Shown piece after piece: positions 42,201 to 57,200 of a DNA stretch of 64,000 nucleotides. The position numbers and the translations under genes are program-made. The stretch lies in assembly GCA_950022655.1 (NCBI GenBank), contig OX465584.1, positions 29,051,469 through 29,115,468 on the forward strand. Direction: 5' to 3'. Origin of the DNA: Alentia gelatinosa. Its lineage: Eukaryota > Annelida > Polychaeta > Phyllodocida > Polynoidae. How positions within the stretch are numbered: position 1 is the first letter of the stretch; every line of letters begins with the position of its first letter. The notes under the pieces were generated by a model that saw only the letters and a program-made list of their open reading frames with translations, was not told the DNA's origin and made no database searches.

Positions 42201-45200
42201 GGAATAGCAGATAGATATACAGCTGCCCTCTATGTGTAGAGAAATCTTGAGACATACCTGCACATGCCTGGTAAAAGTGGTGACTGTTGAAGGAGTGTAG
42301 AAATGCCTCCCTGTTTCGCAATATAGAGCAGGAAGTATTCCTCGGTCTCATTCAATTTGTCCAGCCCGTGGAAGAGAGGATTCTCAGTGCATTCAGAAGG
42401 CAATCCGTTGCACAGACGGCCACCTAGGAGACAAGATAGAGACATATGATTCAGATAATACCCTGTTGACACATTGCATTAAGTGATATATGATATTTGA
42501 TGGGTCATTTTGTTCATTTTCAGCCTGACAGATTTCCAGTTGGAATCTACACTAGTCATTTACTCTTGTTGAGAGAAACTTACCTGAATGACAGAGACCA
42601 ACGACGTGATAAACCAGAGAATGCACAATCTCTAGTGCATTTCCAAGATTGGTATTAGGTGCCAGTAGTGACTCCTTATCCATGGCATCATCAGTGGATG
42701 GAAGGTCATCAAAGATTTGATCTAGATGAGGGAACCTGTAGATACAATGCTGGCAGTTGTCCACATAATGTTGAACTTTGTCAGAAAGGCACAGTGCCAT
42801 CTCAACTATGTCAAGGTCTTTCACACTGAAAAATACAAGTGAATGACTTGGATGAAGGTACTTGCTAATTCAACATGAGTTTATTCTACAGATATGGCTG
42901 TATTAACAAGCAACATGAGACGTTAAGGAGATGTTTGGAGGCAGTCTCTTACCCACAAACAGTAGTGTCCGAAACCAAATGGCAGGCTGCTCCAACTATA
43001 TCATCCAGGTTAAATGCCATATGACGAGCCAGTTTCCACAGCATCTGCTCAAATTCTCTGTGTCCAGGTGGAATGCATTTGGAAATCAAAGTCCATGGTT
43101 CTGGACACCTGTCGGCTGTTTTGAGAAAGAAAAAAGTAGTGTATTGAAGCTTTTGTCTCAAATGAAACCCATTCATTTGTAAATGGCCTCTCTTGTATGA
43201 AATGCATCTGAAACTGTAAGTAGTACCACCCCATAACAACCTGGAATGCTTCTGAAATAAGTGGACAGGGTATCTTGCTTCTTTCTAACATTTCACACTC
43301 TTATTTGATGAGGGTTAAGATCAGAAGTGAAGCATTGCTGGCATACCTTCTTCACAGTATTTTCCTGAGAATCCATCCTTGCAGACACATTTATGCATAG
43401 GTCTACCTCGAGGCATATCTTTATCAAGATGATCTGCTGCGTCAGAATCATCATCCATAGGCTCACAGTTTTTGCAACACCATCCACCATTCTGACAAGC
43501 CCTATCTGGACAGCCTGCAATGAATCAAAGGAATGCTAAAGCAACTCATTTCTGTGCACTTCCTTACATGCGAACAACATAACAATAGATCTACAAAGTG
43601 TTCATCAAGTTGCATTTTGCAATTGTGTCTTTCCTGTAAAATTGAAAGCCCAACAAGTCATGTAGATCTTTATACTATAGCCTGGAAGGACATGTTTTCA
43701 ATGCATACCTTCCATCTCAACTTGGTTGTCACAGAGATGACCTGAGAAGCCCTCTTCACAAATGCACATGAATCCTCCAGGAATATCCTGGCAGCTTCCC
43801 ATATGGCAAGGATTGGCCCAACAACCTTTGTGGTCTGTTTGTAAAGTAGGGAGGAAAAGAACACATCCGAGATTAATACAATTTGAACAATGAATGTGCT
43901 GCTCTGCTACTTTCATGTCTTTGCTCCATATGGTTTTGCTTGAATAGGAAAGATCATGTAATATGTCCTGAGAACCCACCTGGTATGCACACTTGTCCAG
44001 AATCACTTGTGTTTGCTGAAGGATCTGTATATCCAAATTCACACTGACATGAAAACGATCCAGGTGTATTGATGCATCTCTGGGGGCATTTGTTCCATAC
44101 TGTGGCACACTCATCAATATCTGTTGCAAAAGAACAGAGCAGCAGTTTTGTGAGAATTCAGTACTTAGGAAATGTTGAATGCTGAGCAAAGGGAAAAGGC
44201 TCTGGCCTTGAATTCCATATGGCTGACTGAACTGTAAAGTAAATATGGAGACAAAAATACAACGGAAAGAAAGCCAAGCATTACCTTCAACAGTGACCTC
44301 AGAGAGAGTGATTGTCATATTCCTGGCCATAGAATGTGCAGCTGTCTTGTTGAAGAGTCTCTGCAGGTTTTGTGAGTGTATTCCTCGGTCTGGCTTACCC
44401 ATGTGTATTGCTGGTTGAGCAACTGTGAGCTGCAGTTTTCCTATCACACTACCTGCCATGAAACTGGTGGCTCTGCAGCTAATAACTGACAGGTCCATGG
44501 ATGACTGAGTGAGTCCTGCTTTAGCCTGTAAGAAAGTTGTGTAGCAAAAAGAGAAGAGGTCAATAGTGGAAAGTGGAATGCATGTGCCAATCTATCAATT
44601 AAAGCCATGTTTGTTAAACCTATATTTGTGAGGATGAAATGCTTTGCATTACATATGTGATTGCCCCATTGGAATAGGATTGGGTAGACACTCTGCATTC
44701 ATCCTCTACTTTTCTCTTGTCTGAAAGTAGTTTCCTGGGAGAAGATGTAATTATCTTACCATCTTGCAAAATAGGTGTTCCATCTTCTTTGCACTTTGGC
44801 TTGATAAGTTACCCAGTTCTGCTTTGTACTCAAGTCCATCAACATGGAACATCATTGTGGTAGACCACCGAGTCATTTCTCCTGTTAGGTGGATGGAAAA
44901 CAGAGAAGAAGGGAAATGGATTGTTATTTCTGGGGTATATTTAGTGTCAGGTAAACTAGGATCAACTTCATGTGGGGGTTCTCTTTGCCATTCAGAGAGT
45001 CATAGTCTATGAGAAGAATCCTTAAAGGTTACAAGATCAAAGAAGCAGGTTAAAGAGGGAATATCAGCAGCACATAAGTTCTTTCCTTCTGATATCTCAT
45101 TTTGTGACAGTGGCTAGGAAGTTAGACCCTTGGAGTAAAGAGGGCTCTTACTTATTGGTGTAGATGAACCAAAGCCGGACAATTTACCTGTATATCTGTC

Positions 45201-48200
45201 ACAGAACCGCCCAGTGAAATTGTTGAAGCACTTGCAATTTTCTTGGATGCAAGTTCCATTGCGACAAGGACGCTCAGGGCAAGCTAGAAATAAAGAGATG
45301 CATTTGAAATAGTCTGCTGTGATTGTCACTATATAAAAGCCAAAGTAGGTTATTTACTTTTGACAGAGAAGATATGATCTATAAAGACAAAGTTACACTA
45401 CAGCATACAAGACCAAAAGGACAAAAATAAGAAATCTGCTCACATGATGAACAACTGTCATTGATGGACTGAATCAGTTGCGTTACACCATCCATCAAGA
45501 TATCCTCATCTATGGCTGTGCCAAATAAGGCTTGTTGAGTAGTTCTTATCTGAGAACCATTTCGTGATGCAAAGCCCTGCAGGGGTTGGAGACATTGTTC
45601 TGAAAATTCTGACCACATCTGTACCAGGCAGCCCTCAACCTGGTTCCATTCCAGAGTCTTATCATCCTGTGAAGGTAGCCTGAAGTGGAATGTATTATCT
45701 GGTTTCAACAGCTTTTTGATGCTAGGACACTCAGGTAAGTAGCACTAGGTATTGGGAAATTAGGTCATAGTTCTTGGTAGGGTGAAACTATATTCAGAAT
45801 TGAAAGTTTGGGACAAACCTGCATATGTCCTTGGTCTCTCCTTGAAGCCATTCAAACCAGTCAAACCTTGGCCAAGGGGCTTTATGCCATGAGACATTGA
45901 TACAGCTGGCAAGAGGCCCATCCATTAGGAAACACCTGGGTTTGTCTGTGAAAAGAAATACACTTTATGTAGAGACTGTAGTTGATGTCAGCTTGATTTG
46001 ACGAGAGAATGCCAGTGGACAAAGGCCCCTAGAGAAGAAACAAATCAGCAAGCAAAATTGCAATCTCTTCCATCTTACCTGCAATTTCACAAGCAGCATC
46101 AACTGTTTTTACCATCGAGGCAACAAGATGGATCTGACGATGAAGGCTGTCATAGATCCTTTCCATGAGCATGGATACCTTTTCACTCAAGTGCATATCA
46201 TCTAACGGTGGCATCATGGTAGTATCATTCATTACATCTGGCATCATGCCTGGACGAGGCACCCGAGAAGGAGTCATAGCCATAGGCATATCATTGCGGT
46301 TTCCTCTATGAGATGGTCCCTTTGAAAGTTGGTCAAGGAGGCCAATGGTCTTGTTGACTAGTAGAGCAGTTGGCATGCTTCTCATCCAGTCCATGTAGAT
46401 GTCCTTTACCCCTCGTATACAAGTGTAAGCATCTTCTGTAGCTGTCTTTGGCAATTCCCTAGCAAAGAGTCAACAAAAGTCATGCTGTTAGAAATAAGTT
46501 ACAACCCTCACGGGCAAACCACCAAGACACAAACAAAAAGACAGAGGTAGATGTGGAATAGCAGATAGATATACAGCTGCCCTCTATGTGTAGAGAAATC
46601 TTGAGACATACCTGCACATGCCTGGTAAAAGTGGTGACTGTTGAAGGAGTGTAGAAATGCCTCCCTGTTTCGCAATATAGAGCAGGAAGTATTCCTCGGT
46701 CTCATTCAATTTGTCCAGCCCGTGGAAGAGAGGATTCTCAGTGCATTCAGAAGGCAATCCGTTGCACAGACGGCCACCTAGGAGACAAGATAGAGACATA
46801 TGATTCAGATAATACCCTGTTGACACATTGCATTAAGTGATATATGATATTTGATGGGTCATTTTGTTCATTTTCAGCCTGACAGATTTCCAGTTGGAAT
46901 CAACACTAGTCATTTACTCTTGTTGAGAGAAACTTACCTGAATGACAGAGACCAACGATGTGATAAACCAGAGAATGCACAATCTCTAGTGCATTTCCAA
47001 GATTGGTATTAGGTGCCAGTAGTGACTCCTTATCCATGGCATCATCAGTGGATGGAAGGTCATCAAAGATTTGATCTAGATGAGGGAACCTGTAGATACG
47101 ATGCTGGCAGTTGTCCACATAATGTTGAACTTTGTCAGAAAGGCACAGTGCCATCTCAACTATGTCAAGGTCTTTCACACTGAAAAATACAAGTGAATGA
47201 CTTGGATGAAGGTACTTGCTAATTCAACATGAGTTTATTCTACAGATATGGCTGTATTAACAAGCAACATGAGACGTTAAGGAGATGTTTGGAGGCAGTC
47301 TCTTACCCACAAACAGTAGTGTCCGAAACCAAATGGCAGGCTGCTCCAACTATATCATCCAGGTTAAATGCCATATGACGAGCCAGTTTCCACAGCATCT
47401 GCTCAAATTCTCTGTGTCCAGGTGGAATGCATTTGGAAATCAAAGTCCATGGTTCTGGACACCTGTCGGCTGTTTTGAGAAAGAAAAAAGTAGTGTATTG
47501 AAGCTTTTGTCTCAAATGAAACCCATTCATTTGTAAATGGCCTCTCTTGTATGAAATGCATCTGAAACTGTAAGTAGTACCACCCCATAACAACCTGGAA
47601 TGCTTCTGAAATAAGTGGACAGGGTATCTTGCTTCTTTCTAACATTTCACACTCTTATTTGATGAGGGTTAAGATCAGAAGTGAAGCATTGCTGGCATAC
47701 CTTCTTCACAGTATTTTCCTGAGAATCCATCCTTGCAGACACATTTATGCATAGGTCTACCTCGAGGCATATCTTTATCAAGATGATCTGCTGCGTCAGA
47801 ATCATCATCCATAGGCTCACAGTTTTTGCAACACCATCCACCATTCTGACAAGCCCTATCTGGACAGCCTGCAATGAATCAAAGGAATGCTAAAGCAACT
47901 CATTTCTGTGCACTTCCTTACATGCGAACAACATAACAATAGATCTACAAAGTGTTCATCAAGTTGCATTTTGCAATTGTGTCTTTCCTATAAAATTGAA
48001 AGCCCAACAAGTCATGTAGATCTTTATACTATAGCCTGGAAGGACATGTTTTCAATGCATACCTTCCATCTCAACTTGGTTGTCACAGAGATGACCTGAG
48101 AAGCCCTCTTCACAAATGCACATGAATCCTCCAGGAATATCCTGGCAGCTTCCCATATGGCAAGGATTGACCCAACAACCTTTGTGGTCTGTTTGTAAAG

Positions 48201-51200
48201 TAGGGAGGAAAAGAACACATCCGAGATTAATACAATTTGAACAATGAATGTGCTGCTCTGCTACTTTCATGTCTTTGCTCCATATGGTTTTGCTTGAATA
48301 GGAAAGATCATGTAATATGTCCTGAGAACCCACCTGGTATGCACACTTGTCCAGAATCACTTGTGTTTGCTGAAGGATCTGTATATCCAAATTCACACTG
48401 ACATGAAAACGATCCAGGTGTATTGATGCATCTCTGGGGGCATTTGTTCCATACTGTGGCACACTCATCAATATCTGTTGCAAAAGAACAGAGCAGCAGT
48501 TTTGTGAGAATTCAGTACTTAGGAAATGTTGAATGCTGAGCAAAGGGAAAAGGCTCTGGCCTTGAATTCCATATGGCTGACTGAACTGTAAAGTAAATAT
48601 GGAGACAAAAATACAACGGAAAGAAAGCCAAGCATTACCTTCAACATTGACCTCAGAGAGAGTGATTGTCATATTCCTGGCCATAGAATGTGCAGCTGTC
48701 TTGTTGAAGAGTCTCTGCAGGTTTTGTGAGTGTATTCCTCGGTCTGGCTTACCCATGTGTATTGCTGGTTGAGCAACTGTGAGCTGCAGTTTTCCTATCA
48801 CACTACCTGCCATGAAACTGGTGGCTCTGCAGCTAATAACTGACAGGTCCATGGATGACTGAGTGAGTCCTGCTTTAGCCTGTAAGAAAGTTGTGTAGCG
48901 AAAAGAGAAGTGGTCAATAGTGGAAAGTGGAATGCATGTGCCAATCTATCAATTAAAGCCATGTTTGTTAAACCTATATTTGTGAGGATGAAATGCTTTG
49001 CATTACATATGTGATTGCCCCATTGGAATAGGATTGGGTAGACACTCTGCATTCATCCTCTACTTTTCTCTTGTCTGAAAGTAGTTTCCTGGGAGAAGAT
49101 GTAATTATCTTACCATCTTGCAAAATAGGTGTTCCATCTTCTTTGCACTTTGGCTTGATAAGTTACCCAGTTCTGCTTTGTACTCAAGTCCATCAACATG
49201 GAACATGATTGTGGTAGACCACCGAGTCATTTCTCCTGTTAGGTGGATGGAAAACAGAGAAGAAGGGAAATGGATTGTTATTTCTGGGGTATATTTAGTG
49301 TCAGGTAAACTAGGATCAACTTCATGTGGAGGTTCTCTTTGCCATTCAGAGAGTCATAGTCTATGAGAAGAATCCTTAAAGGTTACAAGATCAAAGAAGC
49401 AGGTTAAAGAGGGAATATCAGCAGCACATAAGTTCTTTCCTTCTGATATCTCATTTTGTGACGGTGGCTATGAAGTTAGACCCTTGGAGTAAAGAGGGCT
49501 CTTACTTATTGGTGTAGATGAACCAAAGCCGGACAATTTACCTGTATATCTGTCACAGAACCGCCCAGTGAAATTGTTGAAGCACTTGCAATTTTCTTGG
49601 ATGCAAGTTCCATTGCGACAAGGACGCTCAGGGCAAGCTAGAAATAAAGAGATGCATTTGAAATAGTCTGCTGTGATTGTCACTATATAAAAGCCAAAGT
49701 AGGTTATTTACTTTTGACAGAGAAGATATGATCTATAAAGACAAAGTTACACTACAGCATACAAGACCAAAAGGACAAAAATAAGAAATATGCTCACATG
49801 ATGAACAACTATCATTGATGGACTGAATCAGTTGCGTTACACCATCCATCAAGATATCCTCGTCTATGGCTGTGCCAAATAAGGCTTGTTGAGTAGTTCT
49901 TATCTGAGAACCATTTCGTGATGCAAAGCCCTGCAGGGGTTGGAGACATTGTTCTGAAAATTCTGACCACATCTGTACCAGGCAGCCCTCAACCTGGTTC
50001 CATTCCAGAGTCTTATCATCCTGTGAAGGTAGCCTGAAGTGGAATGTATTATCTGGTTTCAACAGCTTTTTGATGCTAGGACACTCAGGTAAGTAGCACT
50101 AGGTATTGGGAATTTAGGTCATAGTTCTTGGTAGGGTGAAATTATATTCAGAATTGAAAGTTTGGGACAAACCTGCATATGTCCTTGGTCTCTCCTTGAA
50201 GCCATTCAAACCAGTCAAACCTTGGCCAAGGGGCTTTATGCCATGAGACATTGATACAGCTGGCAAGAGGCCCATCCATTAGGAAACACCTGGGTTTGTC
50301 TGTGAAAAGAAATACACTTTATGTAGAGACTGTAGTTGATGTCAGCTTGATTTGACGAGAGAATGCCAGTGGACAAAAAGCCCCCAGAGAAGAAACAAAT
50401 CAGCAAGCAAAATTGCAATCTCTTCCATCTTACCTGCAATTTCACAAGCAGCATCAACTGTTTTTACCATCGAGGCAACAAGATGGATCTGACGATGAAG
50501 GCTGTCATAGATCCTTTCCATGAGCATGGATACCTTTTCACTCAAGTGCATATCATCCAACGGTGGCATCATGGTAGTATCATTCATTACATCTGGCATC
50601 ATGCCTGGACGAGGCGCCCGAGAAGGAGTCATAGCCATAGGCATATCATTGCGGTTTCCTCTATGAGATGGTCCCTTTGAAAGTTGGTCAAGGAGGCCAA
50701 TGGTCTTGTTGACTAGTAGAGCAGTTGGCATGCTTCTCATCCAGTCCATGTAGATGTCCTTGACCCTTCGTATACAAGTGTAAGCATCTTCTGTAGCTGT
50801 CTTTGGCATTTCCCTAGCAAAGAGTCAACAAAAGTCATGCTGTTAGAAATAAGTTACAACCCTCACGGGCAAACCACCAAGACACAAACAAAAAGACAGA
50901 GGTAGATGTGGAATAGCAGATAGATATACAGCTGCCCTCTATGTGTAGAGAAATCTTGAGACATACCTGCACATGCCTGGTAAAAGTGGTGACTGTTGAA
51001 GGAGTGTAGAAATGCCTCCCTGTTTCGCAATATAGAGCAGGAAGTATTCCTCGGTCTCATTCAATTTGTCCAGCCCGTGGAAGAGAGGATTCTCAGTGCA
51101 TTCAGAAGGCAATCCGTTGCACAGACGGCCACCTAGGAGACAAGATAGAGACATATGATTCAGATAATACCCTGTTGACACATTGCATTGAGTGATTTTA

Positions 51201-54200
51201 TGCCACGTCCGGACATTTGGCAGAGTGCATCACATTCCAGATTGGAAAGAAGCATATATGATATTTGATGTGTCATTTTGTTCATTTTCAGCCTGACAGA
51301 TTTCCAGTTGGAATCTACACTAGTCATTTACTCTTGTTGAGAGAAACTTACCTGAATGACAGAGACCAACGACGTGATAAACCAGAGAATGCACAATCTC
51401 TAGTGCATTTCCAAGATTGGTATTAGGTGCCAGTAGTGACTCCTTATCCATGGCATCATCAGTGGATGGAAGGTCATCAAAGATTTGATCTAGATGAGGG
51501 AACCTGTAGATACGATGCTGGCAGTTGTCCACATAATGTTGAACTTTGTCAGAAAGGCACAGTGCCATCTCAACTATGTCAAGGTCTTTCACACTGAAAA
51601 ATACAAGTGAATGACTTGGATGAAGGTACTTGCTAATTCAACATGAGTTTATTCTACAGATATGGCTGTATTAACAAGCAACATGAGACGTTAAGGAGAT
51701 GTTTGGAGGCAGTCTCTTACCCACAAACAGTAGTGTCCGAAACCAAATGGCAGGCTGCTCCAACTATATCATCCAGGTTATATGCCGTATGACGAGCCAG
51801 TTTCCACAGCATCTGCTCAAATTCTCTGTGTCCAGGTGGAATGCATTTGGAAATCAAAGTCCATGGTTCTGGACACCTGTCGGCTGTTTTGAGAAAGAAA
51901 AAAGTAGTGTATTGAAGCTTTTGTCTCAAATGAAACCCATTCATTTGTAAATGGCCTCTCTTGTATGAAATGCATCTGAAACTGTAAGTAGTACCACCCC
52001 ATAACAACCTGGAATGCTTCTGAAATAAGTGGACGGGGTATCTTGCTTCTTTCTAACATTTCACACTCTTATTTGATGAGGGTTAAGATCAGAAGTGAAG
52101 CATTGCTGGCATACCTTCTTCACAGTATTTTCCTGAGAATCCATCCTTGCAGACACATTTATGCATAGGTCTACCTCGAGGCATATCTTTATCAAGATGA
52201 TCTGCTGCGTCAGAATCATCATCCATAGGCTCACAGTTTTTGCAACACCATCCACCATTCTGACAAGCCCTATCTGGACAGCCTGCAATGAATCAAAGGA
52301 ATGCTAAAGCAACTCATTTCTGTGCACTTCCTTACATGCGAACAACATAACAATAGATCTACAAAGTGTTCATCAAGTTGCATTTTGCAATTGTGTCTTT
52401 CCTATAAAATTGAAAGCCCAACAAGTCATGTAGATCTTTATACTATAGCCTGGAAGGACATGTTTTCAATGCATACCTTCCATCTCAACTTGGTTGTCAC
52501 AGAGATGACCTGAGAAGCCCTCTTCACAAATGCACATGAATCCTCCAGGAATATCCTGGCAGCTTCCCATATGGCAAGGATTGGCCCAACAACCTTTGTG
52601 GTCTGTTTGTAAAGTAGGGAGGAAAAGAACACATCCGAGATTAATACAATTTGAACAATGAATGTGCTGCTCTGCTACTTTCATGTCTTTGCTCCATATG
52701 GTTTTGCTTGAATAGGAAAGATCATGTAATATGTCCTGAGAACCCACCTGGTATGCACACTTGTCCAGAATCACTTGTGTTTGCTGAAGGATCTGTATAT
52801 CCAAATTCACACTGACATGAAAACGATCCAGGTGTATTGATGCATCTCTGGGGGCATTTGTTCCATACTGTGGCACACTCATCAATATCTGTTGCAAAAG
52901 AACAGAGCAGCAGTTTTGTGAGAATTCAGTACTTAGGAAATGTTGAATGCTGAGCAAAGGGAAAAGGCTCTGGCCTTGAATTCCATATGGCTGACTGAAC
53001 TGTAAAGTAAATATGGAGACAAAAATACAACGGAAAGAAAGCCAAGCATTACCTTCAACAGTGACCTCAGAGAGAGTGATTGTCATATTCCTGGCCATAG
53101 AATGTGCAGCTGTCTTGTTGAAGAGTCTCTGCAGGTTTTGTGAGTGTATTCCTCGGTCTGGCTTACCCATGTGTATTGCTGGTTGAGCAACTGTGAGCTG
53201 CAGTTTTCCTATCACACTACCTGCCATGAAACTGGTGGCTCTGCAGCTAATAACTGACAGGTCCATGGATGACTGAGTGAGTCCTGCTTTAGCCTGTAAG
53301 AAAGTTGTGTAGCAAAAAGAGAAGAGGTCAATAGTGGAAAGTGGAATGCATGTGCCAATCTATCAATTAAAGCCATGTTTGTTAAACCTATATTTGTGAG
53401 GATGAAATGCTTTGCATTACATATGTGATTGCCCCATTGGAATAGGATTGGGTAGACACTCTGCATTCATCCTCTACTTTTCTCTTGTCTGAAAGTAGTT
53501 TCCTGGGAGAAGATGTAATTATCTTACCATCTTGCAAAATAGGTGTTCCATCTTCTTTGCACTTTGGCTTGATAAGTTACCCAGTTCTGCTTTGTACTCA
53601 AGTCCATCAACATGGAACATGATTGTGGTAGACCACCGAGTCATTTCTCCTGTTAGGTGAATGGAAAACAGAGAAGAAGGGAAATGGATTGTTATTTCTG
53701 GGGTATATTTAGTGTCAGGTAAACTAGGATCAACTTCATGTAGGGGTTCTCTTTGCCATTCAGAGAGTCATAGTCTATGAGAAGAATCCTTAAAAGTTAC
53801 AAGATCAAAGAAGCAGGTTAAAGAGGGAATATCAGCAGCACATAAGTTCTTTCCTTCTGATATCTCATTTTGTGACGGTGGCTATGAAGTTAGACCCTTG
53901 GAGTAAAGAGGGCTCTTACTTATTGATGTAGATGAACCAAAGCCGGACAATTTACCTGTATATCTGTCACAGAACCGCCCAGTGAAATTGTTGAAGCACT
54001 TGCAATTTTCTTGGATGCAAGTTCCATTGCGACAAGGACGCTCAGGGCAAGCTAGAAATAAAGAGATGCATTTGAAATAGTCTGCTGTGATTGTCACTAT
54101 ATAAAAGCCAAAGTAGGTTATTTACTTTTGACAGAGAAGATATGATCTATAAAGACAAAGTTACACTACAGCATACAAGACCAAAAGGACAAAAATAAGA

Positions 54201-57200
54201 AATCTGCTCACATGATGAACAACTGTCATTGATGGACTGAATCAGTTGCGTTACACCATCCATCAAGATATTCTCATCTATGGCTGTGCCAAATAAGGCT
54301 TGTTGAGTAGTTCTTATCTGAGAACCATTTCGTGATGCAAAGCCCTGCAGGGGTTGGAGACATTGTTCTGAAAATTCTGACCACATCTGTACCAGGCAGC
54401 CCTCAACCTGGTTCCATTCCAGAGTCTTATCATCCTGTGAAGGTAGCCTGAAGTGGAATGTATTATCTGGTTTCAACAGCTTTTTGATGCTAGGACACTC
54501 AGGTAAGTAGCACTAGGTATTGGGAAATTAGGTCATAGTTCTTGGTAGGGTGAAATTATATTCAGAATTGAAAGTTTGGGACAAACCTGCATATGTCCTT
54601 GGTCTCTCCTTGAAGCCATTCAAACCAGTCAAACCTTGGCCAAGGGGCTTTATGCCATGAGACATTGATACAGCTGGCAAGAGGCCCATCCATCAGGAAA
54701 CACCTGGGTTTGTCTGTGAAAAGAAATACACTTTATGTAGAGACTGTAGTTGATGTCAGCTAGATTTGATGAGAGAATGCCAGTGGACAAAGGCCCCTAG
54801 AGAAGAAACAAATCAGCAAGCAAAATTGCAATCTCTTCCATCTTACCTGCAATTTCACAAGCAGCATCAACTGTTTTTACCATCGAGGCAACAAGATGGA
54901 TCTGACGATGAAGGCTGTCATAGATCCTTTCCATGAGCATGGATACCTTTTCACTCAAGTGCATATCATCCAACGGTGGCATCATGGTAGTATCATTCAT
55001 TACATCTGGCATCATGCCTGGACGAGGCGCCCGAGAAGGAGTCATAGCCATAGGCATATCATTGCGGTTTCCTCTATGAGAGGGTCCCTTTGAAAGTTGG
55101 TCAAGGAGGCCAATGGTCTTGTTGACTAGTAGAGCAGTTGGCATGCTTCTCATCCAGTCCATGTAGATGTCCTTGACCCCTCGTATACAAGTGTAAGCAT
55201 CTTCTGTAGCTGTCTTTGGCATTTCCCTAGCAAAGAGTCAACAAAAGTCATGCTGTTAGAAATAAGTTACAACCCTCACGGGCAAACCACCAAGACACAA
55301 ACAAAAAGACAGAGGTAGATGTGGAATAGCAGATAGATATACAGCTGCCCTCTATGTGTAGAGAAATCTTGAGACATACCTGCACATGCCTGGTAAAAGT
55401 GGTGACTGTTGAAGGAGTGTAGAAATGCCTCCCTGTTTCGCAATATAGAGCAGGAAGTATTCCTCGGTCTCATTCAATTTGTCCAGCCCGTGGAAGAGAG
55501 GATTCTCAGTGCATTCAGAAGGCAATCCGTTGCACAGACGGCCACCTAGGAGACAAGATAGAGACATATGATTCAGATAATACCCTGTTGACACATTGCA
55601 TTGAGTGATTTTATGCCACGTCCGGACATTTGGCAGAGTGCATCACATTCCAGATTGGAAAGAAGCATATATGATATTTGATGGGTCATTTTGTTCATTT
55701 TCAGCCTGACAGATTTCCAGTTGGAATCTACACTAGTCATTTACTCTTGTTGAGAGAAACTTACCTGAATGACAGAGACCAACGACGTGATAAACCAGAG
55801 AATGCACAATCTCTAGTGCATTTCCAAGATTGGTATTAGGTGCCAGTAGTGACTCCTTATCCATGGCATCATCAGTGGATGGAAGGTCATCAAAGATTTG
55901 ATCTAGATGAGGGAACCTGTAGATACGATGCTGGCAGTTGTCCACATAATGTTGAACTTTGTCAGAAAGGCACAGTGCCATCTCAACTATGTCAAGGTCT
56001 TTCACACTGAAAAATACAAGTGAATGACTTGGATGAAGGTACTTGCTAATTCAACATGAGTTTATTCTACAGATATGGCTGTATTAACAAGCAACATGAG
56101 ACGTTAAGGAGATGTTTGGAGGCAGTCTCTTACCCACAAACAGTAGTGTCCGAAACCAAATGGCAGGCTGCTCCAACTATATCATCCAGGTTATATGCCG
56201 TATGACGAGCCAGTTTCCACAGCATCTGCTCAAATTCTCTGTGTCCAGGTGGAATGCATTTGGAAATCAAAGTCCATGGTTCTGGACACCTGTCGGCTGT
56301 TTTGAGAAAGAAAAAAGTAGTGTATTGAAGCTTTTGTCTCAAATGAAACCCATTCATTTGTAAATGGCCTCTCTTGTATGAAATGCATCTGAAACTGTAA
56401 GTAGTACCACCCCATAACAACCTGGAATGCTTCTGAAATAAGTGGACGGGGTATCTTGCTTCTTTCTAACATTTCACACTCTTATTTGATGAGGGTTAAG
56501 ATCAGAAGTGAAGCATTGCTGGCATACCTTCTTCACAGTATTTTCCTGAGAATCCATCCTTGCAGACACATTTATGCATAGGTCTACCTCGAGGCATATC
56601 TTTATCAAGATGATCTGCTGCGTCAGAATCATCATCCATAGGCTCACAGTTTTTGCAACACCATCCACCATTCTGACAAGCCCTATCTGGACAGCCTGCA
56701 ATGAATCAAAGGAATGCTAAAGCAACTCATTTCTGTGCACTTCCTTACATGCGAACAACATAACAATAGATCTACAAAGTGTTCATCAAGTTGCATTTTG
56801 CAATTGTGTCTTTCCTATAAAATTGAAAGCCCAACAAGTCATGTAGATCTTTATACTATAGCCTGGAAGGACATGTTTTCAATGCATACCTTCCATCTCA
56901 ACTTGGTTGTCACAGAGATGACCTGAGAAGCCCTCTTCACAAATGCACATGAATCCTCCAGGAATATCCTGGCAGCTTCCCATATGGCAAGGATTGGCCC
57001 AACAACCTTTGTGGTCTGTTTGTAAAGTAGGGAGGAAAAGAACACATCCGAGATTAATACAATTTGAACAATGAATGTGCTGCTCTGCTACTTTCATGTC
57101 TTTGCTCCATATGGTTTTGCTTGAATAGGAAAGATCATGTAATATGTCCTGAGAACCCACCTGGTATGCACACTTGTCCAGAATCACTTGTGTTTGCTGA

